A stretch of 9,217 nt of DNA from Candidatus Omnitrophica bacterium UBA1562 (GCA_002322525.1 DCOU01000032.1:1-9217); one strand, 5' to 3'; positions 1 to 6,889 are shown, numbered from the stretch's first letter. The notes: generated from the letters alone by a model not told the origin. Made by a program: numbers and translations.

Positions 1-7
1 TTTAAAT

Positions 8-1114
8 ATGCGTTTCTACAGGCCGACCTGGGCTGAGGTTAATTTAGATAACCTGGCCTATAATTTCAATCAAATAAAGAAATTATTGGCACCTAAAATT
101 AAAATTATGGTTTGTGTTAAAGCGGATGCTTATGGCCACGGTTTAATTCCCGTAAGCAAAAAGTTAATATCTTGCGGCGTAGATTATTTGGGAGTTGCAT
201 CAATTGATGAAGGCATAAAATTAAGAGAAGCGGGTATAAGTTTACCTATTTTAATACTGGGCCTCATACTTAAGAAAGATATTCAACCTGTATTTAAATA
301 CAAACTTACTACCACTGTCTGCGATGAAGAGTTGGCTTACGCCTTAAATAATAAGGCTAAGTTACGGGGCAAGCCAATAAATGTGCATATCAAGGTTGAT
401 ACGGGAATGGGCAGGATTGGAGTCTTGCATCAAGATGCGGCGAAACTTGTAAGAAAAATTCATAAACTAAAGTTTATAAATATCAAAGGCATATTCACGC
501 ATTTCGCTTTTGCAGATATGGATAGAGATTTTACATTGTATCAAATAGATTTATTTAATCGTTTAATTCATAAGTTAAATAAAGAAGGTATCTATATCCC
601 TTTAATCCATGCGGCAAATAGTATGGGCGTTATTGGTTACAAGAATAGTCATTTTAATATGGTCAGGCCTGGTTTAGTAATCTATGGTCTTTATCCCAAA
701 AAAAATTTAAAGATAAATCTTAAGCCCGTCTTAAGTTTAAAAACCAAGGTCTTATTTATTAAGAGATTGCCGAAAGGTTACGGCATAAGTTACGGGCACG
801 ATTATATTACTAAAAAGACTACCACGATTGCAACTTTACCCATTGGTTACGGCGATGGGTATCCGCGTAATTTATCTAATCGTGCGCCGGTTTTAATCGC
901 AGGTAGGCGTTTTCGGATAAACGGAAGGATATGTATGGATCAGATAATGGTGGATGTAGGAGATTTTGGGGTAAAAGTAGGCAATGAAGCCGTACTTATC
1001 GGCTCTCAGGCTAAAAGTAAAATCACCGCAGAAGAATTAGCTAATCTCGCCGGCACTATTTCTTATGAAATTGTTTGTGGCTTAGGCAGCCGTGTGCCCA
1101 GGGTATATGTTTGA
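8..1114 (+). CDS. alr: Alanine racemase
   Basis: PLP-dependent enzyme that interconverts L- and D-alanine in the cytoplasm, supplying D-Ala for peptidoglycan. The 368-residue product has normal family length. The N-terminal TIM-barrel domain carries the PLP lysine in VKADAYGHG (Lys38), DTGMGRIG at 131-138 (Arg136, the arginine near the PLP ring) and RPGLVIYGLYP at 220-230. The C-terminal beta domain carries the second catalytic base, Tyr262, in ISYGHDY, then PIGYGDGYPR and the ICMDQIMVDVG segment near 308-318. All key residues are present, so the protein should be active. The ATG at 8 gives the usual family start (RPTWAEVNLDNLAYN). Only 7 bases precede it, so promoter and RBS cannot be judged. 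The gene converges on lptG, with a palindromic element between the two stop codons. Confidence 0.97.
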   Translation: MRFYRPTWAEVNLDNLAYNFNQIKKLLAPKIKIMVCVKADAYGHGLIPVSKKLISCGVDYLGVASIDEGIKLREAGISLPILILGLILKKDIQPVFKYKLTTTVCDEELAYALNNKAKLRGKPINVHIKVDTGMGRIGVLHQDAAKLVRKIHKLKFINIKGIFTHFAFADMDRDFTLYQIDLFNRLIHKLNKEGIYIPLIHAANSMGVIGYKNSHFNMVRPGLVIYGLYPKKNLKINLKPVLSLKTKVLFIKRLPKGYGISYGHDYITKKTTTIATLPIGYGDGYPRNLSNRAPVLIAGRRFRINGRICMDQIMVDVGDFGVKVGNEAVLIGSQAKSKITAEELANLAGTISYEIVCGLGSRVPRVYV

Positions 1115-1175
1115 TTTACCCCGTTAGAGACCATAGGTAGATGGCAGAAAGCTATGGTGTCTCTAATGGGGTTTA
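1115..1175. repeat. Palindromic MITE-like element E0 with TTTA flanks, between alr and lptG
   Basis: A 53-bp core (1119-1171) is bounded by the direct repeat TTTA (1115-1118 and 1172-1175). The arms are CCCCGTTAGAGACCATAG (1119-1136) and its near reverse complement at 1152-1171, with one G-T pair and a 2-nt bulge, leaving a loop of about 15 nt. The terminal nonamer CCCCGTTAG and the core length are the same as in element E1 inside the flavoprotein gene. The alr TGA ends at 1114, directly before the left TTTA, and the lptG TAA (complement of 1173-1175) lies within the right TTTA. It could act as a two-way RNA hairpin for convergent genes, but no T-run follows either arm, so I do not call it a terminator. 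In the frame that reads NPVR in E1 and E3, this copy has a TAG at 1138-1140. Confidence 0.85.
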
Positions 1176-2273
1176 GGGAAGAGCCTGTATGAGGTATATT
1201 GCGGATATAAGGGCGAGGATGTGACTTAAAGAAGCTGCCAAGGAAGGCATAAGGATTCCTGCTTTGCCCAGAGCAATACTTATGGCGTTAAGCACATAGT
1301 ATAAAAATCCTACCATAATTGATAAACCTACCGAAGACAGTCCGGTCGCGCGTTTTTTCAACATCATAGAAAAAGGTATTCCCAGAAGAATAATAACTAT
1401 ACTTGTGAAGGCAGAGGCGAATCTCTGATAAAGGTCTACTTTGAGATTTCTTATCACAGTGGTAGCGCCGCTCTTAGATAATCTCCACATATAGTTATTA
1501 AGCTGGGATATGGTCATAAAATCCGGGCGTAACATTTGCTTTAAAAAATCATGTGGTGTCTCTGAGATATCCATTATCTCTTCTTCTAAATATTGCGGTT
1601 CTTGTTTTATCTGGACGTTTTCATCGAAATTATAAGTTATACATTGCTCGAAGCTCCACAGGCCGTCTTTATAAACCCCTTTATTTGCCACTATTTTTTT
1701 GGTGATATTTTGTTTTTCGTCATGCTCTAAGATGATTATGTTCTCCATTGTATTGGTGGCTAAAGAAAATTTATTGACGAAAAAGAGTCTATTTTTTAGC
1801 CCATACATAGAAAGATTGGTAATGACTTCCTGCTTTTTTTCTTTAGCCTTTTTTGTGCCGGATTCCATTTGAGCCTTGATGTTTTCCGTCAAAGACAGAG
1901 AAGAGGGCACAAATCTGTCATTGACCAAGAATACGCATGCGCTAACGATGAGCCCAAATATAATTGCGGTTTTAGATATCTGAAATATGCTTAACCCGGA
2001 TGAGCGCATAGCGATAAGCTCATTGTTGCGATTCAGCGTGCCAAAAGTGTATAAGGTACTCAAGAGGCAGGCAATAGGCGATACCTGCACAAATATAATA
2101 GGTAAATATGCTAGATAATAATTTCCTAACATATCCAGGTTAGCCTTTTGTTTTAATATTTCATCTAAATGAGAAAATACATCAATGATGATATATAAGA
2201 AAAGAAATGTAAACAGGCATTGAAAAAAAAGAGCCAATACCGATTTTAATATATAACGGTCTAAGATGCGCAT
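1173..2273 (-). CDS. lptG: LPS export permease, LptG-like (YjgP/YjgQ family)
   Basis: Inner-membrane permease subunit of the LptB2FG transporter, which extracts LPS from the inner membrane and passes it to the periplasmic bridge. The 366 residues have the family layout: three N-terminal membrane segments (about 11-31, 53-80, 102-120), a periplasmic beta-jellyroll region (about 130-270) and three C-terminal segments (about 284-304, 312-334, 340-362). The conserved cytoplasmic motif NNELIAMRSSG (83-93) follows TM2. The MRILDRYIL start is typical. Choosing LptG over LptF rests on this N-terminus and on its position second after lptF; the two are paralogues, so the assignment is moderate. No Shine-Dalgarno sequence precedes the ATG, which lies inside a 9-bp hairpin. 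The TAA stop falls within the TTTA flank of element E0. Confidence 0.88.
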   Translation of the reverse strand: MRILDRYILKSVLALFFQCLFTFLFLYIIIDVFSHLDEILKQKANLDMLGNYYLAYLPIIFVQVSPIACLLSTLYTFGTLNRNNELIAMRSSGLSIFQISKTAIIFGLIVSACVFLVNDRFVPSSLSLTENIKAQMESGTKKAKEKKQEVITNLSMYGLKNRLFFVNKFSLATNTMENIIILEHDEKQNITKKIVANKGVYKDGLWSFEQCITYNFDENVQIKQEPQYLEEEIMDISETPHDFLKQMLRPDFMTISQLNNYMWRLSKSGATTVIRNLKVDLYQRFASAFTSIVIILLGIPFSMMLKKRATGLSSVGLSIMVGFLYYVLNAISIALGKAGILMPSLAASLSHILALISAIYLIQALP

Positions 2274-2291
2274 GCCGAATTGTCGGCATGC
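2270..2291 (-). promoter_or_regulatory. 9-bp hairpin pairing the lptG start codon
   Basis: On the mRNA strand this reads GCATGCCGA, loop CAAT, TCGGCATGC: a perfect 9-bp stem. The lptG ATG (2273-2271) lies in the 3' arm. No purine-rich ribosome site is visible nearby. The stem could limit de novo initiation until ribosomes finishing lptF open it, giving coupled LptF:LptG synthesis; that role is inference. The other ATG in the stem (2289-2287) is out of frame with lptG. Confidence 0.6.
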
Positions 2292-2326
2292 CGAAGAGAC
2301 GCTCCAAGAAGCGCTACGTTCGGCAT
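2288..2326. repeat. Palindromic repeat across the lptF stop codon
   Basis: Outer arms ATGCCGAA (2288-2295) and TTCGGCAT (2319-2326) enclose an inner 4-bp stem, CGCT (2300-2303) with AGCG (2310-2313). The sequence GCATGCCGAA also occurs as a direct repeat at 2270-2279 and 2286-2295, so three copies of the unit lie within 57 bp. The lptF TAG (2316-2314) is inside the element, and the last few LptF residues (about RLCRT) are encoded by it. This suggests that an inserted or expanded repeat reset the C-terminus. Confidence 0.65.
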
Positions 2327-3411
2327 AGCCTATAGGTTAAAATCGCACCGATTGCTCCTAAGATAATATTGGGTATCCACATTGCAATTTTAGGATTAAG
2401 GTTACCTTGTATACTCAACGCTTCAGAGCCAAGAAGCATAAGGTAATATACGCCTACAATAAGGAAGGCCATACCGAAATTAATTGATTTTTCGCGGCGG
2501 CGTGTGATTATTGCCAGAGGTATCCCGAATAACATCAGCACAAAGCAGGAGAAAGCCAGGGATATTTTTTCATTTATTTCAGTAACCAAAGGTGCCGGGT
2601 CAATGCCCTCTTTCTTTATTTTTTTAATTTCATTTCTTAGCTCCTGTATGGTCATATCTTTGGGCTTTTTTTCAACTTTGTCTTTGTCCTGCGTTTGGCT
2701 TAAATTCAAAGACATAAAATAAGTTTTGAAGTTTAATTTATAAAAATTGCTGGGATTTTCAGGGTCAGACTCGTCAGACGTTCCTTCCATAAGCTTTAGT
2801 TTGAGCATATTTTTTTCGGGTACGGCGATAAATTCACCTCTTTTAGCCACAATGGTGCGCGCAGGCTTATCTTCACCTTGAGGTTCATAGATACGCACAT
2901 TAGTCAGCTTGTTCTGGTCTATGCGGTAGATGAATAAGATGTATTTTTCGAAGGAATTAATAAATATACCCGGCTCAAGGGCAGCAGTAGGATTTTTTAC
3001 CCCTATGTCCATTACGGTTTTTCTTGTGGCAAAATGCGCATAGGGTATAACTCGGTCGTTGAATATAACTAAAACGAGGCTTAATATTAAACCGACAACA
3101 AGCAGGGGCAATATCAGGCTAAACATATTTATTCCGCTTGCCCTTATGGCCACAATCTCATTATCGCTGGAGAGCCTGCCTAAAGACAGAAGCACGGCAG
3201 TTAATGCAGCAATAGGCAATGTATAGGTGAGGAGATACGGTATCATAAACAGCAAGAGTTTGGAGACGTTAAAAATATCTACGCCTTTGTTGATGACTAG
3301 GTCTGCAATTTTAACGAGGTTACCCAGGATCATGACAAATGTAAGTACGCCTAACGCCAAAAATAGAGGGCCGATAAATTCTTTTAAGAAATAGTTGCGT
3401 AGTATTCTCAT
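2314..3411 (-). CDS. lptF: LPS export permease, LptF-like (YjgP/YjgQ family)
   Basis: Partner permease of LptG in the inner-membrane LPS exporter. The 365 residues show three N-terminal membrane segments (about 12-32, 52-78, 98-118), the conserved DNEIVAIRASG motif at 83-93, a hydrophilic periplasmic domain (about 125-275, with a Lys/Asp-rich stretch near 240-270), and three C-terminal segments (about 284-303, 311-330, 343-361). It lies 40 bp upstream of lptG on the same strand, the usual lptF-lptG order. The start MRILRNYFLKEF fits the family; the bases upstream of the ATG (TCTGCTCATTTA) hold no ribosome site. The final residues and TAG stop fall in a palindromic repeat. No promoter was found in the 236-bp gap above it, so transcription probably continues from comF through the hairpin array. 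Confidence 0.9.
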   Translation of the reverse strand: MRILRNYFLKEFIGPLFLALGVLTFVMILGNLVKIADLVINKGVDIFNVSKLLLFMIPYLLTYTLPIAALTAVLLSLGRLSSDNEIVAIRASGINMFSLILPLLVVGLILSLVLVIFNDRVIPYAHFATRKTVMDIGVKNPTAALEPGIFINSFEKYILFIYRIDQNKLTNVRIYEPQGEDKPARTIVAKRGEFIAVPEKNMLKLKLMEGTSDESDPENPSNFYKLNFKTYFMSLNLSQTQDKDKVEKKPKDMTIQELRNEIKKIKKEGIDPAPLVTEINEKISLAFSCFVLMLFGIPLAIITRRREKSINFGMAFLIVGVYYLMLLGSEALSIQGNLNPKIAMWIPNIILGAIGAILTYRLCRT

Positions 3412-3480
3412 TAAATGAGCAGACGACTTACGGAGTGTTAACGATGTAAGTCGTAGGCCGTAAGGCCGTCTGCGAATTTA
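3412..3480. repeat. Array palindrome A (branched)
   Basis: Closing stem GCAGAC (3419-3424) with GTCTGC (3468-3473), extended outward past a GA/GA mismatch by TAAAT (3412-3416) with ATTTA (3476-3480). Inside are two hairpins: GACTTAC (3425-3431) with GTAAGTC (3446-3452), and GGCC-GTAA-GGCC (3456-3467). Together they form a three-way junction. The left end begins directly upstream of the lptF start codon. Confidence 0.7.
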
Positions 3481-3536
3481 TCCCTGCAGCTACGAGTAGA
3501 TTTCGAAGAAATCTACGAAGTGCTTAGCTGCGGGGA
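3481..3536. repeat. Array palindrome B (two-level hairpin)
   Basis: Outer arms CCCTGCAGCTA (3482-3492) and TAGCTGCGGGG (3525-3535) pair over 11 bp with one G-T pair, plus T3481-A3536. The inner stem is GTAGATTTC (3496-3504) with GAAATCTAC (3508-3516), 9 bp closed by a 3-nt loop. ATCCC occurs directly at both edges (3480-3484 and 3536-3540), which could be a 5-bp target duplication or just the start of the next palindrome. Confidence 0.75.
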
Positions 3537-3595
3537 TCCCGACTCATATACTGTGTAAAAATTTTATTCTAAAATTTTTACACATTCGTCGGGAT
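3536..3595. repeat. Array palindrome C (two-level, 15-bp inner stem)
   Basis: Outer arms ATCCCGAC (3536-3543) and GTCGGGAT (3588-3595) pair perfectly. The inner stem TGTGTAAAAATTTTA (3552-3566) pairs over 15 bp with 3570-3584 around a TTC loop. The left arm abuts the right arm of palindrome B with no spacer. Confidence 0.8.
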
Positions 3596-3601
3596 AAGTT
3601 C

Positions 3602-3643
3602 AGCCATACAACTTATGTTTACTTCGTTCCATAAGTTGTGGCT
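3602..3643. repeat. Array palindrome D, directly after the comF stop
   Basis: The 10-bp stem ACAACTTATG (3608-3617) with CATAAGTTGT (3630-3639) is extended by AGCC/GGCT (3602-3605, 3640-3643) across a 2-nt bulge; the loop is 12 nt. It begins 4 nt after the comF stop in transcript order. No T-run follows, so an intrinsic terminator is not supported, although attenuation or 3'-end protection of the comF message is possible. Confidence 0.7.
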
Positions 3644-3647
3644 TCAC

Positions 3648-4370
3648 TTAGTTAGCCAAAGTTAAAACAAATACGATATTTGCCCCTGCATCCTTTAATG
3701 CATAGGCTGCCTCTGAGCAAGTCGCGCCTGTTGTTAATACATCATCAACCAACAAAATGTTTTTACCTTTTATATCTTGGCTTTTAGTTGCCGTGAAACT
3801 GCCTTTGACATTTAAAAGGCGTTCGCCTATTTCTAATTCAGTTTGCGTCTTTGTAAGACGCAAGCGCCTGAGGTTATCAGACGATACATTTTTGTTGAAC
3901 TTACGGGCAATATGATTGCTTAGGATTTGCGCCTGGTTAAATTCTCTTTCGCGCAATCTTGTTTTATGCAATGGTATAGGTATGACTAAATCTAATATAT
4001 CCATAGGTAGGTTGTATTCTTCTATAAATTCTATCATTAATCTGGTTAAAGTTGGGCCCAGATAATCCTTGCCCTGATATTTAAATGCGTGGATTAATTC
4101 TTTAATTGTGCCTTCGTATACGCAAGGGCTAAAGGCGCGGTCAAAATGCAGCTCTTTTCTTACGCAGGCCGGGCAGATATTCTTTATAGGCTTTTCCAGA
4201 TGCCTGCCGCAACGATGACAGAAGGGAGGCAGATTTCTTTTAATCTTCGCCCAGCACTGCTGACACACAAGATTATCTACGCAGGTTCGTTCCTGGAGTT
4301 GTCTTTTACAGACGAGGCATGTCTTAGGATAAACAATATCCGCCAAAGCATTTAAAAACTTGCGCAACAT
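3648..4370 (-). CDS. comF: ComF-family phosphoribosyltransferase-like protein
   Basis: Member of the ComF/GntX family, linked in competent bacteria to DNA uptake and otherwise of unsettled function. Residues are numbered from the upstream ATG at 4376 (242 aa). The N-terminal half has four Cys-x2-Cys pairs (20/23, 38/41, 53/56, 68/71), enough for two zinc-binding sites. The C-terminal half is a type I PRTase fold with IPIPLHKTRLREREFNQA near 132-149 and the PRPP-loop motif LLVDDVLTTGAT at 208-219. I place the start at the third codon (ATG at 4370) because a strong promoter predicts transcription beginning exactly there; the longer form starting at 4376 would overlap the space between -10 and +1. 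It heads a minus-strand run to lptF and lptG, separated from lptF by a hairpin array. Confidence 0.9.
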   Translation of the reverse strand: MLRKFLNALADIVYPKTCLVCKRQLQERTCVDNLVCQQCWAKIKRNLPPFCHRCGRHLEKPIKNICPACVRKELHFDRAFSPCVYEGTIKELIHAFKYQGKDYLGPTLTRLMIEFIEEYNLPMDILDLVIPIPLHKTRLREREFNQAQILSNHIARKFNKNVSSDNLRRLRLTKTQTELEIGERLLNVKGSFTATKSQDIKGKNILLVDDVLTTGATCSEAAYALKDAGANIVFVLTLAN

Positions 4371-4405
4371 ATTCATATCATAACAATTAAATCAGGATTT
4401 GTCAA
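4370..4405 (-). promoter_or_regulatory. Sigma70-type promoter of comF, predicted leaderless
   Basis: On the minus strand, -35 TTGACA (4405-4400), a 17-bp spacer, then -10 TATGAT (4382-4377). With the usual 6-nt gap, +1 is the A at 4370, which is the first base of the ATGTTGCGC start. The match to the sigma70 consensus is 6/6 and 5/6. Confidence 0.75.
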
Positions 4406-4410
4406 AATAA

Positions 4411-4446
4411 TTGAAGTAACTGATTTACGATGTTATAATAAAAGAC
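4411..4446 (+). promoter_or_regulatory. Sigma70-type promoter of the deacetylase-glycosyltransferase pair
   Basis: -35 TTGAAG (4411-4416), a 17-bp spacer and a perfect -10 TATAAT (4434-4439). Transcription should start at about 4444-4446, giving a leader of roughly 30 nt with no Shine-Dalgarno motif before the ATG at 4477. Its -35 lies 5 bp from the divergent comF -35 (4400-4405), so the two promoters may compete or share a regulator. Confidence 0.7.
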
Positions 4447-4476
4447 CTTTGGTTCCGATACTTAGAATAAAACCCT

Positions 4477-5217
4477 ATGAAGAAAAAGCCTGAAATCGTA
4501 ATATTTCTGATAGTTTCTGTGATGGTAATCATTTTGGGTATAGCGATATTTACTATATTCTTTGATGAAGCGGTTATAGTCAGAAAAGGCACGTTTTATC
4601 GTGAGCCCGTTTCCGATAAAGTAGTGGCGTTGACATTTGATGATGGGCCATCTCCTGTATGGACCCCAAAAATATTAGATGAACTTAAAAAAGCAGGAGT
4701 CAAAGCCACTTTTTTCATGCTGGGCGACCATGTTGAGAAATATCCTGAAATAGCAAAACGCGTTGCGCAAGAAGGGCACGAGATAGGAAATCATACCTAT
4801 GACCACCATGTCCTTTTTTATTATAAGACGCAGGAGCTAGAGAAAGAGATAAAAGACACCGAGAAAATAATCAAGAATGTCACCGGACAGACTACAAGAT
4901 ATTTCAGGCCGCCAAAGGCTTGGCTTACCGATGAAGAAAAGAAGAAGATTAAAGAAATGGGATATAAGGTTATCCTATGGTCATTGAATTCTAAGGACTG
5001 GGTAACTTTTGACGATAAATATATCGTAAAATATATACTGCGTAATATTCGGTCGGGGGATATTATTCTTTTTCACGATAGCGGAGGAGTATTTAGTACC
5101 GAAGGTGGTAGACGCAAAGAAACAGTGAAGACTATCCCCAGATTAGTTGAGAAATTGAAAGAAAGAGGGTATAAATTCGTGACCGTAACTGAGTTATTGA
5201 ATAGTGTAAGGCAATGA
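4477..5217 (+). CDS. Membrane-anchored polysaccharide deacetylase (NodB/CE4 domain)
   Basis: Metal-dependent deacetylase of carbohydrate esterase family 4, probably acting on N-acetylated glycans in the periplasm or cell surface. The 246 residues begin with MKKK and one hydrophobic segment (7-29), which predicts an N-in signal anchor with the catalytic domain outside. NodB motifs are present in order: TFDDGP (53-58, catalytic Asp55, metal Asp56), HTYDH (106-110, metal His106 and His110), RPPKA (144-148), DW (174-175) and LFHDSGG (198-204, His200). Motif 3 reads RPPKA instead of the common RPPYG, so substrate contacts may differ. Its TGA overlaps the ATG of the next gene (ATGA), so the two are probably translationally coupled. 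The substrate (peptidoglycan, exopolysaccharide or a lipid-linked sugar) cannot be decided from sequence alone. Confidence 0.9.
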   Translation: MKKKPEIVIFLIVSVMVIILGIAIFTIFFDEAVIVRKGTFYREPVSDKVVALTFDDGPSPVWTPKILDELKKAGVKATFFMLGDHVEKYPEIAKRVAQEGHEIGNHTYDHHVLFYYKTQELEKEIKDTEKIIKNVTGQTTRYFRPPKAWLTDEEKKKIKEMGYKVILWSLNSKDWVTFDDKYIVKYILRNIRSGDIILFHDSGGVFSTEGGRRKETVKTIPRLVEKLKERGYKFVTVTELLNSVRQ

Positions 5218-6869
5218 GCAAAAAAAGCCTTAAAGATATATTGTTTCTATTAGAGTTATCTTATTTTTTCTTTATGCTGGGCAATGGAATAGTGAGTCTT
5301 ACTAACCCCGATGAAGTTTTTTATGCCCAGACTGCTAAAGAAATGGCTAAGCATAACAGCTGGATGACACCTTATTTGTTTGATGCTCCGCAGTTTGAAA
5401 AGCCCGTTCTTTTGTATTGGCTTTTACGTATAGGGTTAATAATTTTTCCTAATCCCAATTTTGCAGCAAGATTTTTCCCCGCTTTATTTGCCGCCTTGGG
5501 GCTGGTAGCAGTATATTTTTTAAGCCTAATTGGATTTAAGAATGAAAAAAAAGCCTTTATTTCGGCTTTGATATTGATGTCCAGCGGATTATATATCGGA
5601 TTAGCCAGAACCGTATTTACGGATATGATTTTTTCTGTGTTAATTCTTTTTTCTTTGCTGTCTTTTTATTGGGGTTATACCCGTCAGCCTAAGAAAGGGC
5701 TGGGAATTTTGTTTTTTTTCATTTTTTCAGGCTTAGCTGTTTTGACTAAAGGACCACTAGGTTTTTTAATACCGTTCTTAATTATATCGGTATTTTTATT
5801 AATCAAAAGGAAGTTCAAATTCTTATTCTGCCGGTATTCTTTATGGGGTATTTTTATTTTTATTGCAGTATCTTTCCCATGGTATATTTTTATGTTAAAG
5901 AAATACGGCTCAAGTTTCATCCGAGAGTTTTTCTATAATGACCACATAAGGCGGTTTATCAGCGCAGAGCATCCCGGGAACGATAAATGGTATTTTTATC
6001 CATTTTCTATGATTGGATGCATATTTCCATGGAGTATCTATACACTTATTTCTTTAATTTACCTGCTTAGATATTTAAACCGGGATATAAATCCCATTTA
6101 TATTTTCTTAATTTCTTGGATAGGGGTAGTTTTTCTAACTTTTCAACCCGCACATTCAAAATTGGTTAGTTATATTTTTCCCTTGTTTCCGGCCCTTGCC
6201 TTAGTTACGGGAGATTTCATTTATAATACCGCATTATCTGAAAAAAAGAATCGTATATTCTTTACTGTTTCGCTCGCTACGGCATTAATTTTATTGTTAA
6301 TGGCTACGGGATTGTTCGTTGGAATGCCGAGGTATTCAATTTATCTATCCTCTAAGATACCTGTTTATCTTTTACTTTTTATACTATTATTTTTATCAAT
6401 ATCGTTTTGCTTCTTTCTTTTTAGATATAAGTTTTCTAAAATCATCTTTATCCTTGTTATTTTAATACCCGCAATTTCATTTGTTTTACTTTTCATACTT
6501 AAAGAACTTGAGCCATACGTTTCCTCTAAGAATGCCTGCGATTACTTATTAAAGAATTATGCCATTAATAGCCCGATTATTTGCTCAAAACCTTTTGTCC
6601 GTGGTGTAAGGTATTATACCGATAGAGAAATCGTGGCAATTGACCTCCCCGGCAGAAACTTCTTTAGCCCGCACCCCATTCCTTTTCTCGGTAATGATGA
6701 GGAGGTAAAGGCTTATCTGCGCAGACAACCCGTTGCTTATTGTGTTCTTAAAAAAGCTAATGTAGAAGATATTGAGCGTATAGCGCAGGACGGGTTTAAG
6801 TTTACTATATTAAAAATAATAGGCAATGAATACCTTTTAAAAATAGAAACTATTAAAAAGAATAGCTAA
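5214..6869 (+). CDS. ArnT-like integral membrane glycosyltransferase (GT39/GT83 type)
   Basis: Polytopic GT-C glycosyltransferase that uses a polyprenyl-phosphate sugar donor; members modify lipid A, proteins or surface glycans on the outer face of the inner membrane. The 551 residues match ArnT-type length. The first periplasmic loop carries the family signature NPDEVFYAQTAKEM (31-44; acidic pair Asp33-Glu34, the likely catalytic and metal residues) followed by FEKPVLLYWL (61-70). Later features are TKGPLGFL (178-185), FFYNDHIRRF (239-248) and HSKLVSYIFPLFPALAL (314-330). About ten or more hydrophobic helices are spread over residues 1-430, then a soluble C-terminal domain (about 431-551). 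A short AAGG lies 2 nt before the ATG, too close to be a good ribosome site. The overlap with the deacetylase suggests the two act on the same envelope glycan. Acceptor and sugar are unknown. Confidence 0.88.
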   Translation: MSKKSLKDILFLLELSYFFFMLGNGIVSLTNPDEVFYAQTAKEMAKHNSWMTPYLFDAPQFEKPVLLYWLLRIGLIIFPNPNFAARFFPALFAALGLVAVYFLSLIGFKNEKKAFISALILMSSGLYIGLARTVFTDMIFSVLILFSLLSFYWGYTRQPKKGLGILFFFIFSGLAVLTKGPLGFLIPFLIISVFLLIKRKFKFLFCRYSLWGIFIFIAVSFPWYIFMLKKYGSSFIREFFYNDHIRRFISAEHPGNDKWYFYPFSMIGCIFPWSIYTLISLIYLLRYLNRDINPIYIFLISWIGVVFLTFQPAHSKLVSYIFPLFPALALVTGDFIYNTALSEKKNRIFFTVSLATALILLLMATGLFVGMPRYSIYLSSKIPVYLLLFILLFLSISFCFFLFRYKFSKIIFILVILIPAISFVLLFILKELEPYVSSKNACDYLLKNYAINSPIICSKPFVRGVRYYTDREIVAIDLPGRNFFSPHPIPFLGNDEEVKAYLRRQPVAYCVLKKANVEDIERIAQDGFKFTILKIIGNEYLLKIETIKKNS

Positions 6870-6889
6870 TACTATAGCTTCTAATCTAA

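Noticed and set aside
1119..1175. Intrinsic two-way terminator between alr and lptG
   Set aside because: The stem is strong, but neither side is followed by a run of T; only TTTA is present, and that is better explained as a target duplication.
2504..2722. Short + strand open frame opposite lptF
   Set aside because: It lies entirely within lptF, whose protein has conserved membrane segments and motif; no ribosome site or promoter is seen.
3552..3584. A promoter for lptF within palindrome C (TAGAAT on the minus strand)
   Set aside because: No -35 box lies at 16-18 bp, and the hexamer arises from the A/T-rich arms and loop of the hairpin.
3412..3643. CRISPR-like repeat array or tandem repeat
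   Set aside because: The four units have different sequences and lengths and no regular spacers; only the palindromic architecture is shared.
5306..5316. CTAACCCCG resembling an end of the E-class elements
   Set aside because: It encodes the conserved TNPDE of the glycosyltransferase active-site loop, and there is no matching inverted arm or direct repeat.
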